Below the pieces are notes generated by a model. That model was not told the DNA's origin and made no database searches. It was given only the letters and a program-made list of their open reading frames with translations. This document shows, one piece after another, positions 1-12,741 of a DNA stretch of 64,000 bases (positions within the stretch are counted from its first letter, which is position 1; each line of letters begins with the position of its first letter). A program made the position numbers and the translations under genes. This stretch comes from Cymbidium sinense (taxonomy: Eukaryota; Streptophyta; Magnoliopsida; Asparagales; Orchidaceae): positions 77,859,817 to 77,923,816 of the forward strand of contig CM038220.1 in NCBI GenBank assembly GCA_021442155.1, in the 5' to 3' direction.

Positions 1-3000
1 AAATCTAGCTAACACCTGTAAAACAAAGGTTAGCTAAACAAATCACCAAATCCCAAGCATGTATATTGGACTTATCACCCCACACATGGGTGACTAAGTC
101 CATCTGGCCTATTGGATTATGCTTAGGGGTATAAGCACTTGCATAATAAGAGCAATTATATTTTTATTTATTACAGCGCCCCTTAAGCACAATCCCCTAA
201 GAAGACAATGGTTAGACTAAGATCGCCCTACCATTCATTCTATGCACATACATCCTAACATCCAGTCTAAAATATATATCACAAAATAAAAGCAAACATC
301 AAACCATGCACAACCCTAACCTAAAGCTAGAAGTGGTGACTTAACTAATGTGTGCTGAGGTTTGTGTGTGCTTATATGTTTTAGAATTTTCTAAGTGTGA
401 AGCATGTTCAACTTAGAGGAGGGTTTCATTTAAGTGATTTAGTTAATTTGGGTTGATTTTATCTCATATTTTGATTAGGTTCAAATGAATCCTATAATTA
501 ATTACTAAATTATAAAGAGAAGGAAAGAGAAGAGAACTTTCCTTTCCCAACCTAAGTAATTTTTAAAGTGGTTTCATGTTTTTAGTATTTTTTAGTGAAT
601 GTTTTGATTAAATATTTTAATTAATCCTAAGTTCAGATGAACTCTAAATAAACCTATTAAAAAAGAAATACATTTTAAGATTAAATAAAATGAACTAAAT
701 TCACAAAACATACATTACTTCATTTCTTTTCCAACATGTATAACATGCACATGAATGAGTCTTAAGCATATCTATACATACAAATGAGAATGTTTAACAC
801 ACTTTATGATGCATGCTAAGTAATTAATTTACAAAAATTTGGAAGTTTATGATGCATGATTTTCTTTAAGTAGAAAAAAGATTTATTACCCAATTTTCAC
901 ATGCACAAAAGTAAGAAGTGTAGTAAAAGTGGCTATTGTTAACCCAGGTATGTAAGAGCTACTTAGGGCACTTAAAGTCTCATAAACATGGCACTAATGA
1001 AAAAAGAATGCAAAATTTGTATTAGTTGATTTATTTTATTTATTCAATTTATATGTGCAAGCATAGCTATCCTTCTTAAGTGATAGTATAAGAATGAATA
1101 GAATATGGAATTAGGCAAGTGCTAGGTTCTTTTCAAAAGAATCATACATCTTACCAAATCCTATTCAAAATCATACTAAAAGATAAGAGAAGGAGGACCT
1201 ATACTAAGCACATCCTTATATCTTACTCACATACAAGCTTATAATTAAAATATAAGTAACACACATTCAGTTTTGATAATTGATTTATATATTTGAAAAT
1301 AATTTAAATTTAATAGTGATAATAGCCACTCATATTATTACTTTAGCCAACACATGCAAATTTGACATAAAGTAAACATTTTTATTTTTTAAATTTGAAT
1401 TTTGAAAAGTATGGATGCATGAAACCACATGACATACATATTTAACATGTTGGGGAAAGAATTAAAGCAATGGAAGCATGTAAACATATTTACTTTAATT
1501 AAATCCTAATGACAATCTTATGAAATAAGAAAGCTTAAAAGTAAATTAAAGTTCATTTAATATGATTTTTGTTTGATCTTGAATTTGATTGAATTTTGAA
1601 AATGTGAACTGAGTTTACTATTTCTAACCCATTCCCACATGTGTTTGACATTTTTTGTTTAATTTTTAGAAGATTAGATTCATTTTAGATTTTGATTAGG
1701 TTAAGGTATGAATTAAACATGTTAATTAACCCTTACCTACACCACCTTTGCATAGTTAACCAAGTAATTATGAGCCAATGAGATGACATAAAATCTCACA
1801 AGGAATTTAAATTTGCAATGCATCTAGGAAGAAAGGGGCCTAATATAATTTGGCTCATGATTAATGGTTAATTAAACTAAGGGGTTTAATTTAAGTAATT
1901 TCAAAACACCCCTCACACATATGAGTTGAGTTTTGATTTCCTTAATTAAACTTAGGCTCTTGAACACCTAAGCATCTACCCAAAGTTGATTAATTAAGTT
2001 CTAAAAAGTTTTATAAATTTTAAGAAATTAATTAAGAGGGTAATTAGTGAATTAACCATTAATTAAGAGAAGTTTAGGAAAGAAAAGGGGGTTTGGGGAA
2101 TAGCTTAGGAGAGATGCCCAAAAATTATTCCCTAAACCTCCTATTAACTGGATCAAACCTTAATCAACTTGAATAAGGGGTTAAAACACTAATCAAACCC
2201 TTAATTATCTATAATTATATTAAGGGGGTAATTAGGAAATGAATTTGCAATTTCTCCAATTAAGCCATCAATAAATCCCAAGAAAATTAGGGAATGTAGA
2301 AGTCATCCCCCAAAATATACCCAATAAGTTTGAGATTAATCAAAGGATTAATTAAGGAGTAATTAACAAATTAAGATTTCCATAAAATCCAAAATCAGAG
2401 AAAGATATAATTCAAAATCCCTTAAAACCAATTTTAGAATATTCTAGATTGAATTGTTTTTCAGTGGCGATTTACCTCATATTATTGTGATTTTTATTTA
2501 AGGAGATATGACTTTTTAAAGTTTAGAGGGTTAATTAAAATTAATTAAAACCTAATTAAATCCTTTAACCCATGGCACGACACATGCGCGAACTTTCCAT
2601 GCGTCAGTGACGCCACTTAAACGCCCACATCAGTATGCATGTAGCATGGAGGGATATTTATATGTCGCTCATCAAGGATCAAACCGTGAATAACCCTGTG
2701 ATTTTAAAAGGATAAATCAGATGTAAAATGTGCTTTTAATCTCGGCCATCCATCCAAAATGTGTGGATGGATGGCCAGAGATCCATCCCTGCTAAAGCTT
2801 GTGAATCATAGGAATCGTCCATGATTTAAGCCCTGATTCGAGCTTGATTGAGCTTGGATTAGGTTAAAACTTTGCACACACCATCATACACTAATGGCAA
2901 TCCTATCCAAAAGTTGAATATTCATGTCGTTACACTTGCTTTCACAAAGGACCAACACTCCTTAAGTCTAGTGATCGAAAAATGGCATACCTCGTCAAAA

Positions 3001-3829
3001 GTGATCACCGATGCTCGATTCCCTTGGAGGAGCTTCGTCTGGTTGAGACAAAGCTGTGGTGAAAGGGTTAGCTCCTGAGGTTGGGTAGTTTGCTCTATGG
3101 ACCAACTCCCCTTGCTCTTGCTTGCGGCCTTGATTGAACTAGCTCTCCTCTTGCCTTTGGAACTCATGTGAAGGCTTGGGTGCACTCAACTTAGCCCCTT
3201 AATGGAATGTGGAAAGAGAATTGCACTAATTTTGAGTAAAGAGGAAGTTTGAATTTCAATTTTCCTCCCCTATTTTCACTATTCAAAAGCCTAGAATGGG
3301 AAAATGGCCAGAGCTCTAGGATGTTAAGGATCACTCTTTGATGGCTCCTAACACTCTCTCTTGCTCAATCGATAATGAGCCTCTGCAAATTGAAGTGAAT
3401 TAGGGGGAGTATATCTCCCCTTATGGCAATCGAACGACCAAAGCTATGGTTGCCGTTTTGATCCAATTGACCATATTGGAAGGGTTATTTGAGTTGTTAG
3501 GAGTTAGCACATGATCGGTTTGAGCTAAGGTGGATTGGTAACCTCCCATGTGCTTGAAATTGAGTGGAGGGAGGTTTCACACATGGCCAATTTGAGCCAT
3601 GTGGTTTGGCCTTTATTTGGCTGAACTAAACCCATTGGGTTGGGTGCACCACCCTCAATAGGGTTCACTTGACCTATTTGGAAGGTATCAAGTTGATATG
3701 AATAGGACTTGACCAAATTCTCCATGGATTTGACCAAAATTTATTCTATGGACTAAGGGTAGAATGGTCATTTGGTTGATTTTTGAATCTGAATATGTTG
3801 GGAATGTTGAAAAAATAGGTTTGGCCAAT

Positions 3830-4540
3830 TTCATTGGATTTGAAATTCATTTGATATGGTTTGGCTCATGTTGATTGATTTAGGTCAAAATGGGTCAACT
3901 TGGGTTAAGTTGACTAATTGGTCAAATTGGGTAAAACTAAGGGTTGGGTCAAGTTCATATGACCATTTGAAATATTTTGGTGGCTTTGGTTTGATTCAAT
4001 TTGGTTTAGTTTTGAGTTTGGCTCATATGACTTCATCTAGGTCAAATGGGTCAAGTTGACCAATTGACCAATTGACCAATTTGACCTATTTGAGCTAGGT
4101 TGAGGGTAGGTTTAGGTTTGGTTAGTCATATGAAGTGGATTGGTATCTTTATTTTTAATCAATTTTGGTTAAGTTTGAATTTGGCTCAACATGTCCCCTT
4201 TAGGTCAAGTTGAGTTCAAGGTCATTTGGGCTAGGTTAGGTCTAGTTGGCCAATTGAGGCTTTGGTCAAGTACAACAAGTGATTTGGAATGAACTTGGCC
4301 CATTGATGTCAATCAATTTGGCTTCGATCAAGTTTTGACACATTTTGACATTTTAGGTCAAGTTGGGTCAACTTGGGTCAAGTGGCCAATTGGGCTAGGT
4401 TAGGCTCAAATGTTGGCTTGGTCAATTTCAAACATAATTCATGAAAGAACTTAGATCAATGGTTTCAATCAATTTGGCATATGGTGGATTTATTTCATTT
4501 TGGCTAAGTATTGACTTGGTCAACCTTTAGGTTTAACTTG
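3830..4540. promoter_or_regulatory. W-box (TTGACC/GGTCAA) cluster in N1 3' LTR
   Basis: Dense repetition of GGTCAA, GGGTCAA and TTGACC, often as back-to-back palindromes such as TTGACCAATTGACC near 4056-4080. TTGAC(C/T) is the W-box recognised by plant WRKY factors (established knowledge). The cluster is in the LTR upstream of the TATA-like site with respect to element sense. Whether it binds anything is inference; the same sites occur in the other three LTRs. Confidence 0.4.
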
Positions 4541-4544
4541 ATTT

Positions 4545-4860
4545 GAATTTATATTTCATTTATATATGTGAATATAAATGAGAATATAAATGAGTTATCA
4601 GAAAATCCCATGAATTTGAATTGATTTGATCATGATTTAGGCTAAGTCTTTAAGAAGGAAATTAAGGACTTAAGAAGGATTTTAAATTTAGAATTTATTT
4701 TTTGGATTTGATTTGATTGATTTATATTTATATTTCATTTATATATGTGAATATAAATAAAAATATAAATGAGTTATGAGAAAATCTCATGAGTTTGAAT
4801 TGGTTTGATCATGATTTAGGCTAAGTCCTTAAAAGAAGATTAAGGACTTAGAAAGATTTA
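4545..4860. repeat. LTR minisatellite, 2 units (~179 bp) in N1 3' LTR
   Basis: Two units start around the shared core TTCATTTATATATGTGAATA at 4555 and 4734. The core is a hairpin: TCATTTATAT, six-base loop, ATATAAATGA. Other LTRs in the window carry five, one and three units at the same place, so copy number is variable. Confidence 0.8.
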
Positions 4861-5187
4861 GACTTAGGGATTTCATTCATGGGTTTCAAACATGGATTTC
4901 AATCTTGGATTTCAATCACATGGAGTTGATTGGAGTTTGGAGAAAGTCAAATAAGATTGATTTGGGGTTTGACTTGAAGGAATGAAGGTGAGGAATGGTT
5001 CAAGCTAAGGGCAGGCAAATTTTTCTAACACCCCTAAGGCATGACCTATTCTTATGGCTAATTTTTAAGTATCTGGGTTGAGTGTCCACCTAATCACTAG
5101 ATGTGTCTTAAGACTAAGGAACTCTTAAAGTCTAAGGAAGCCATGTTTAAGATGGAGGGGAGAGAGCTCATTCTAAAAATGAGAATA

Positions 5188-8010
5188 AAGGAATATGTGG
5201 TGTGACAAGGAACAATGTATTAATGTGACCAAAATGATCAACAACACTAAGAGATCACAAGCACTAACAGAAATAATCTATCCCTAGTCTAAGGTGTAGA
5301 GAGAATCCAGAGCTTAGTGCAATATGACTCTACTTATGTCCAAGACATAAGAAAGAAGGAATAATCCACTAAGGGATAGAATATGAACCTTTCACTAGGG
5401 AAGCAGGTTCAAGTCATCCACAAAGGTATGAGAGGTTTGATTTGATTTAGGTCTTACTGAGGAGAAATTTTTACTGGGGAAGAGGGTTGAATTTATTTTA
5501 ATTTTATTGATTTGGATTTTTGAGATGAACCCTATTGGTTTGCAATGGACTGCACCAAGCAGATGCCATGGAGGCCTAAACCTAACTCAGATTTACCAGT
5601 CCAAAGGGGTAGTATACTAAACACATAGTAAGACTTGCCAACCAAAGGGATGACTTTCGTTATGCAACAACTACACTAGGAAGAAAGCGTAGTAGACTTA
5701 CATCCTCCAAAGTAGAGACCAGGGGTAATCTGGCAAGGCAACGATTGAACCCAAGGGGTGATATTGAGTGAATGCTGGGACTTAAATGAACTCAGAGATA
5801 TTCAAAAATTAATTTTACTTTTAGATTTGCTTGTTTATGATTATGATGGATCCCATCTATAAATTATAATGAAAGTGAGCCATGGGCCTGACTAGATTAC
5901 CAATTCAAAGGGGGTATTCTACTAATCATAAGGTAGGACTATCCAACCAAAGGGGTGCCTTTTGGTTTACAATGGTCAAGTCTTAAGAAGAAAGCACGGG
6001 GACTCACATCTTATAGAAATAAGAAACCATTGGGGTGATCGATTGGCAAGGCAACAGATCAAACCTAACCTAGGGCTAACTATTGAGTGAATGTCACTGG
6101 GGGACTTAAATCAGCTTAAAGATAGTCAAAGATAGATTTATTTTTTTAGATTAGTTTATTTGATTGATTCCGTTAGTTTGCGATGGATTAAACTGAGAAG
6201 GGCTCATATCAGCCTAGACCTATCTCAGATTTACTGAACCAAAGGGAGTAACTTCCCGACCGATGGGAGAACTATCCGACTAAAAGAGTGCCTTTCAGTT
6301 TACAATGATCAATTGAAGGGAAGAAAGCTCAGGGACTCACATCTTCCACTACAAAAGACCATTGGGGTGATCGATTATTTTGGACAACAAATCGAACCTG
6401 ACCTAAGGTTGTCCGTCAGTTTGAGATAATCGTGCTAGAAAGAATGCATCATAGTCTTACATCTTCCAAAGTGAAATGACTGTCAGGGTAACCTGCTTTT
6501 GAAAAAATATATTGAACCCAACCTAAGGGTGACTACGGAGTGGGTACCAACCCAGGGGTTTATCTCAACTCATGTAGTCAGGCAATTCTTATAGAGAATT
6601 CTGCTGACACTGCCCCAAAGATAGGATGCCTTGTTAGAAAAAGGGGCCCTTTGAGGGCTTGAATTCCTAATCCACAAGTGAATTAATTTGTTTATTTATT
6701 TTATTTAATTTATTTTATCATGGACCCTATTAGTTTGTGAGGGATCAAACTGAGAAGGAGCTTATATCAGCCTAGACCTATCTCAGATTTACTAAACCAA
6801 GGGAGAATCTACGCATTCGCTGAACAAATTCTCCAACCACAGGGGTGGCTACTAAGAAAGGGGGGTTGTCCAATCTAAAAGTAACCTGGGTAGTGTCTAA
6901 ATGGGATCGCAAAGGACATGATCCAAATAGAGTGCCCGTAGGGGATGGGGCCGCTAAGGGCTTAATCCAAAACCCTAGAGAAGATGGCATGGCTAGTCAT
7001 ATATCTAATAAGTATTCAGTGGCCAACTCAAGGAGAAAGTGTGGTGTATCCACCAGGTGATTCATTGTCAGCATAGAGAACATCAACCAACCTAAGATTC
7101 CTATAAGTTTGTAACAATCAGCCTAGGAAGTAAGCTTGGGGACTCACATCTTCCTATAGCTAAACTGATTGCTAGGATAGTCTGTCTTCAGCTCAACATG
7201 TGCTATCCTACCTAGAGCGACTACTGAGTGAATGCCACTAAGGGACTTATATGAACTCAAACATAGTCAAGTGGAGAGGATCCTTTGGGGGACTTATCCT
7301 AAAACCTCAAATATACTCGAGCTAGTTAGATCATGATGATTAGTTCAAGAAGAAAGCATGGGGACTCATATCTTCTTAAGCAAAGTCAACATGAGGTAGC
7401 TTATTAGCTAGGCGATGAAGCCTATCATACTAATAAGGTGCTCATTGGTTTGTAATGGTCAAGTTAGTAAGAAAGCATGGGGACTCACATCCTCCAATAA
7501 GTGACCATTGGGGTGACATACTAGCAAGGTAGCATGTAGACCTAACCTAGAGCAGCTAATGAGTGAGTGCCACAGGGGGCTTGCTCCCACATCAAAATAG
7601 CTTGGGATAAAAGATTTGTTTTTGTGTTTTTATGCATGTGTTAAAAGGAATAGGATACCTCTGGGGAACTCTTACACCTACCTTAAACACACTAGGGGGT
7701 TTGATGAAATGATGTCATGGATGGAAAACAGGATTCCCACTAAGAAAAGATGTTTCTTGGGTTCTATCACACCTAACTTAGTTGTGCTAATCAAAATAGG
7801 ATGCCTCTCGGGTTCTCTCAGACCTATTCTAATAGCATCTGGAGATTGTATTGTGTTGTGAAAGAAGGATATGATTCCACTGGGGGACTCTTACACCTAC
7901 CTTAGACACGTCATGATAGATTCGCAAGACAAGCAAACAATGCTTCGAAAGAATAGAAGATTTGATGAATGGAATCAATTTTTTGTTCTTTTTATTAATA
8001 ATTATTTTCA
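5188..8010 (-). repeat. 3' non-coding tandem-repeat/hairpin array of N1 (between integrase and 3' LTR)
   Basis: There is no coding sequence. Degenerate units of roughly 150-300 bp recur around the core AAGAAAGCATGGGGACTCAC, for example near 5690, 5980, 6320, 7130, 7350 and 7460. Each core is flanked by arms that pair with each other but differ between units: CAATGGT/ACCATTG (5970-5976 and 6026-6032), CAATCAG/CTGATTG (7115-7121 and 7165-7171), AATGGTCA/TGACCATT (7454-7461 and 7502-7509). A second, shorter repeat with 'ggggactcttacacctacctta' similarity occupies 7650-7920. The same array, inverted, follows integrase in H. Large 3' repeat regions are known in Tat/Grande/Ogre elements. No obvious polypurine tract precedes the LTR. 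Confidence 0.75.
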
Positions 8011-8039
8011 AACATGATTTGTTTCATGAGTGATATTTC

Positions 8040-9129
8040 TTTAGTTAGAGCCCATTAATTGGAAGCATCAGTTATTCCCCTTTACAATCAATAAGCTGAT
8101 AAGATTCTCCTTAGTAGGCCTTCTCTATGACATAGGGGCCTTCCCAAGTGAGTTAAAACTTGCCTCCATCTTTGACTGCAATTGGTCTCCTTAGACTAAC
8201 ATAAGTTCTCCTACCGAAAAGACCTAGACTGCCTTGTTGTGAGCTTGAATCATTTTGTCCTTGTACAACTCGAGGTTCTGGCACACCCGTAAGTGACTCT
8301 CCTCCAAACCTTTGAACTCTTCTAACTGCAACTTTATGTTCTGCTCTATAGTGATCCTGCTACCCGATGCTATCCTCAGTGACAGGAGTTGAACTTTTAA
8401 CGGAAGAACGGCTTCAGACCCATACACTAAGGAAAATGGGGTAGACTGAGTTGAAGTTCTGTATGTGGTGTGGTAGGCCCATAAGGCTTCAACCAATTAC
8501 TCATTCTACTATCATTTATTATCATCAAGAGTCTTCTTCAGTATCTGGATGAGAGTTTTATTGAATGCTTCTTCTAATCCATTCGCTCTGGGGTAGTAGA
8601 TGGTGGAGTATCTCCAATCTATGTCATATCTTCTGGCAAAGCTGTTGATCTTTATGCTTTTTAATGCAGTACTATTATCAGATATAATTCATTGAGGCAC
8701 CCCAAACCTATATACGATATGGTTCCTGAAAAATTGAAGCACATGGTGAGCTGTGACCTCTCTAAGTGGGATGGCTTCCGCCTACCTGGAAAAATAGTCG
8801 GTAGCAGCTAAAATGAACCGATGCCCCTTGGAAGAAGGAGGATCGATCGAACCTACAATCTTGGTACCCTAACACTCAAATGGCCATGAAGCCAATATAG
8901 GGTATAGAATGTTGGATGGTTGGTAGAGGACCACACCGTGCACCTAACACTGATGGCATCTCCTAGCTACATCCATGCAGTCTGTGATCATTGAAGGTTA
9001 GTAGTATCCAAGTCTTTGATCTCCATCTTCATCTTTGAATCAAATTGATGAGCTCCACATAGACCTGAATGTATCTCAGTTACAATGCCATGAGCTTAGT
9101 GTTTGTCTAAATAATCTAACCACATTTGG
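8040..9129 (-). pseudogene. N1 integrase remnant
   Basis: The integrase inserts element cDNA into host DNA. On the minus strand, aligned against the H copy, the catalytic core shows WPFEC-stop-GTKIVG near 8900 to 8860 where H has WGIDIVG: the Trp is a stop and the first catalytic Asp codon has become Lys. The second acidic motif (SDNST, near 8680) and the third (NGLEEAFNKT, near 8570) are kept. The C-terminal part with MVEALWAYHTTYRT and TPFSLVYGSEAVLP (8496-8224) is intact in frame. Several stops and frame changes make it non-functional. It lies directly downstream of the archaeal-type RNase H, the standard pol order. Confidence 0.8.
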
Positions 9130-9760
9130 TCAAAGGACCGATAGGGGTGCCATCAAGAGCATAGAGAGAGCTCTCACCCGATGGGCTTGTGAATTTTCTT
9201 GAGGTAGTTTGTCGGTGTTCAAGTAATCTATGAACACTTGCCTCCAATCTAGCTCTTTGTCCATTTTGGCAACGGTAACCTCCCCTTCAAGAAAAAGTCT
9301 CTCAATGAGCTCAAAATCAATAAGGGATAGGACTTGTCTATTTTGGACCCTTATTGAAATGGACTCATCTTCCGGACATGCCAACTCTTTGGAAAGTTTG
9401 ACCAAGAAATCTGATACTATGTTCTCTGCTTGGGGAACCTTATAGATGGTGACTTCAAGAATCTGGGCCAACTACTTCATGGTATACTCATAGTAATGAT
9501 GAAGCTTGGGCTTGAGAACCTGGTAGAACCTGACAATCTGGTTGATGACCAACTGAGAATCCCCAAAGATGTTGATTCTCTTGATGTTGATAGTAATGGC
9601 TAACTCTAGACCGGCAATCAAAACCTCATACTCAGCTTCGTTGTTGGTGCAAGGGTTGAAAAGATAGTATGAGAATCTCATCACATCATAATTCAAAGTT
9701 AGAAGAACTATTCCTACCCCTACCTTTCTTGGGAGAATAGATCATGGTGTTTCACCTTTA
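9130..9760 (-). pseudogene. N1 archaeal-type RNase H (second RNase H) remnant
   Basis: Translated fragments on the minus strand contain NNEAEYEVLIAGLELA, IFGDSQLVINQIV (9696-9472) and VTIYKVPQAENIVSDFLVKL (9471 onward), the E/D motif series of archaeal-type RNase H domains. This domain sits between the usual gypsy RNase H and integrase and is diagnostic of the Tat/Ogre group (established knowledge). Asp in GDSQ is kept. In the last motif the usual ADALAKL-type Asp region reads SDFLVKL. An in-frame stop near 9472 separates two pieces. Counterpart in H: about 50780-51120. It would degrade the RNA strand of RNA:DNA hybrids during reverse transcription. Confidence 0.78.
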
Positions 9761-10061
9761 AGAAAAGAAGCAGCACCATCAAAATACATCTCCCATTGGT
9801 GGTTGTTGGCCTCCCCTAAGTTCATGATTTGTTCATCGGGAGATCATCACTAGAATCGCCAGAAGTGGGTGCCGCTAAGAAATGCTAGTGCCCTTACTAT
9901 AATTAAGGGGTATAATGTGATATCAAACTGAGAGTATCATGGACCGAGTCAAACATCCAAAAGCATTGTGTCATGAGGTACAGTTGGATCTGAGATCAAG
10001 TTCACCTTATGAGAAAGCATATAGTGTAGGAGATGCAAAGATCAAAGCTAGACAATGTTTC

Positions 10062-10499
10062 TCAATAGGTGGATAGTTTTTTCGAAGAATGACGAGGTAG
10101 TAGAGAGCTTTCCTTCCCCTTATCATTGGTTTGGGCCAACAGAGCCTCAAGAGAGTCGTCCAATGCAGCAGTGTAAAGGATGAGTGGCCTGCCCGGGATA
10201 GGGGCTGCTAGAACTGGCGACTTCACCAAGTACTCTTTGATATCTTCGAAAGCATGTTGGCACTTATCATCCCACTTGAACTTGGCATCCTTTTTGATAA
10301 GTGCTGAGAATGGTTTGCACCTCCCCGATAGGTTTGAGATAAAGCATCTCATATATGTCAACCATCCTTGAAAGGATCTGAGTTGAGTTAAACTTTTAGG
10401 AGGTGGAATTTCTAAGATAGCTTTAATATTTTTTGGATCTATTTCTCCCCTGTCAACAATAAACCCAAGGAATTTTCTTGAAGCTACCCAAATGCACAC
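10062..10499 (-). pseudogene. N1 RT thumb/connection and gypsy-type RNase H remnant
   Basis: The minus-strand frame shows KFLGFIVDRGEIDPKNIKAI (the RT thumb border), LTQLRSFQGWLTYMRCFISN and a FKWDDKCQHAFEDIKEYL segment, then a first RNase H start (LILYTAALDDSLEALLAQ). These are standard Ty3/gypsy connection motifs. The catalytic Asp at the start of RNase H (usual YLxVSDxAVSAVL pattern) appears replaced by Ala in 'YTAALDDS', which fits the idea that in Tat elements the first RNase H is degenerate and the archaeal-type one acts. The frame ends early by frameshift. It follows RT and precedes the archaeal-type RNase H. Confidence 0.75.
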
Positions 10500-10559
10500 T
10501 TCAAGGATTCATTTTGAGGTTATATATCTTAAATGTTCAAAACTACTCTCAAGTCAAAG

Positions 10560-11285
10560 AGATGGTCTTCTTTTCTTTCTTGACTACCAGATCATCAATG
10601 TAGCACTCAACCCGATGATGGATGAGTTCATTGAAGATCCAGTCATGGCCCATGTATATAGCACCAACATTTTTAAGGCCAAAAGGCATGACCCTATAAT
10701 GTAAGATTTTGATCGTGGTTCAAAAGTAGTATCTTTCATCTTCAGAGACATCTTGATTTGGTTATAGCCATATGACCTATCCATGAAAGAGAAGACTGCA
10801 TGAGATGAGGCAATGTCCACCATTAGCTTTGGTATAGGAAGAGGAAACTCATTCTTAGGACATGCCTTGTTTAAGTCCCTAAAATTGATGCAGATACAAA
10901 TTTGACCATTCTTCTTCTTAACTAGGATGACACTAGCTAACCCAGTAGGATATTTTTCTTCCCTGATGAAACCAACATCGATCAGTTTCTTGACTTTAAA
11001 AATGATCCGTTGTATAATTTCTAATCGCATGCGTCTAGGAGCTTGCTTAATAGGGGTAATGTTAGGGTCTATTGTTAGCTTGTGAACTATTATGTTAGGA
11101 GATAATCCTAACATTTCTTCATAACTCCATGTGAAGTAGTCTTTAAACTCAGTCAATAGCCTAACTAAGTCATTGGTTTCTTCTTCATTCAATAATGAGC
11201 TGATGTATGTCGAGCAAGGATTTTCTTCTATCCCTGTAATTGAATGATTCAAATTGTCTTGACTTGAGATCAAATTTCTAAACAC
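10560..11285 (-). pseudogene. N1 reverse transcriptase remnant
   Basis: The minus-strand frame 11285-10584 opens with the pre-RT segment LLNEEETNDLVRLLTEFKDY and runs through finger and palm motifs: GFIREEKYPTGLASVILVKK, NFRDLNKACPKNEFPLP and FMDRSYGYNQIKM (the palm Asp in 'FMD' kept). A frameshift near 10700 throws the MPFGLKN region out of frame. In the other frame VECYIDDLVVKK is present near 10620-10580, so the catalytic YIDD box survives. The domain copies genomic RNA into cDNA. Order and motifs are typical Tat/Ogre. The upstream linker to protease is 11290-12370. Confidence 0.85.
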
Positions 11286-11289
11286 ACAT

Positions 11290-12370
11290 TTAAGATGTGT
11301 GAGAAGAACCTATTTTAAATGGTTGAGAAAAACCAGCAATAATCTTCATCATCGACCGGACCCACTATGCCGAATCCTAGCCCTACTCTTGATTATGCTT
11401 CCCTTCTTGTATTGTTCCATAGCTTTTCAAAATATTCTGACATGTGATTAGACTATGTGTAAGGAACTAAACCTTTATGTATAAGATTTTGAACACAAGG
11501 CGAGTAAAAGTCAAAAGGTAATTCCATTAATTCTTTAAAAGTATCTTCCTTAAGTCCTACAATAAGCTCTGGATTTGAGGATTATGAACCCAAAAATAAT
11601 CTCTTCTGCTTCATGTCATTAGAAGACTTAGGGACTTTCTTAACTACTAAATCTTCAACTTTCTGAGATGTAAGTGAGGTAAGAGCTAAGGTTCCCAACC
11701 GCCTAATAGTTTCATAAATCGATTCAAATACTTTGCTTTGCTTGAGGCATGGTCTTCTTCGGATCAAAAGTTACCTCCAATGGAACCCACCGAGAGGGTT
11801 TGGTATACTAATCACATTGGACTCATCCTCCGAGCTAGATTCCAAGTCTATGTGAATAGTAGGGTACTCCTATGAACTGGAACACAACCTCTATTGGCTG
11901 AAGGCCAACTAGGGGGTCTCCCACCTCTAGAACTGCCTCTATTTCTACCTCTGCCTCTACCTGGTGGAGGTTGAGCCATCCTACCCACATGTCTATATGA
12001 TGGAATGAACTGTGAGTGGAATGTGATATGCGGATCTACTTCTTCTTCAATTCCCCTTTCACTTTGGACTTTTATTTTTCTTTTCATTTTCTTTTATCTT
12101 TTCTTTTGCTTCATTTTTTGTTTTTTTTGCATTTGAATTTTGTCCAAGTTCACGAGAAAGGGTATTTTGAAGAAAGATATAGGTCGCACATCTCAACCTC
12201 CTAAAAATTGCTTTTCATCCTCGTTGACATGGTACTCAATTCCATCTTTTCTGAACTTGATGCACTAATGAAGGGAGGATGGAATGATCTTGTTTTGATG
12301 TATCCAAGGCCTACCAAGCAAAGTAGTGGACAAAGTATTCGAATCAAGGATGTAGATCATGTCTTCAATC
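11290..12370 (-). pseudogene. N1 protease-to-RT linker region
   Basis: No enzymatic domain is visible, but it is conserved with H (35860-36600). Recognisable pieces on the minus strand are an Arg/Gly/Pro-rich stretch around 12000-11900 (PPPGRGRGRNRGSSRGGRPP), a Lys/Glu-rich stretch preceding it (near 12110-12040), and VFESIYETIRRLGTLALTSL followed by a Lys-rich tail (11767-11582). In H the matching piece is VFESSLCETIRQQLGTLALA. It probably encoded a spacer of the Pol polyprotein. Stops interrupt it repeatedly. Confidence 0.55.
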
Positions 12371-12372
12371 TT

Positions 12373-12741
12373 TCAGTCACCGATCTCCAACGGTAATACT
12401 ATGGAACCTAAAGCCCGCTCACCTTGATCATTGAATCCTCTCAATATCATCCTATCTCCTGGGAGTATAGAGATGTCAATCTTCAAATGGGCAAGGGTCA
12501 TTAGACTCATAATGTTCACTAATGCATTTGAATCCATGAGAACCCTGGCGAGTCTGAACTTGTCCATGTCGACTGTGATGTAGAGGGGACAGTTGTGCTC
12601 CAAGTCCCCTAGTAGAAGGACTTTATCTATGAAGGTGATCCCTTGGGTTTCTTTTGCATAATTTGCTTCCTCACCCATAGCAATTAGCTGAACTAAGCAT
12701 ATTTTAGGATCAAGAAGAGCCTTAATTAGTGATTCCCTCAT
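12373..12741 (-). pseudogene. N1 retropepsin-like protease remnant
   Basis: The minus-strand frame of 122 codons contains FRLARVLMDSNALVNIMSL, the place where Tat proteases have V(L)(V/M)D(T/S)GSS, followed by the flap and ILRGFNDQGERALGSIVLPL, which matches plant retropepsins after the active site. The Gly of the D-S/T-G triad is Asn here (DSN), so the enzyme is probably inactive even where the frame is open. In H the protease is cut by the N1 insertion at the RGFN codons, and its second half starts at 35457. It would process the Gag-Pol polyprotein. Confidence 0.72.

Larger units (their letters stand above)
1..5187 (-). mobile_element. 3' LTR of N1 (truncated by window start)
   Basis: This block matches the N1 5' LTR (29268-35456), the N2 LTR and, inverted, the LTR of H. 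On the minus strand it would begin at 5187; the plus-strand end reads GAGAATA where intact copies read GAGGTCAACA, so the terminal CA has mutated. Inside it, in plus coordinates, lie a TATA-like site (about 155-175), AT-rich sequence with many TTAATTAA motifs (1300-2560), a short GC-richer segment (2570-2830), a small palindrome (around 3413), a W-box-rich segment (3830-4540) and two copies of a 179-bp minisatellite (4545-4860). There is no coding sequence; short open frames at 2870-4060 are chance. By comparison with the 5' LTR about 1.8 kb is missing to the left. Confidence 0.8.
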
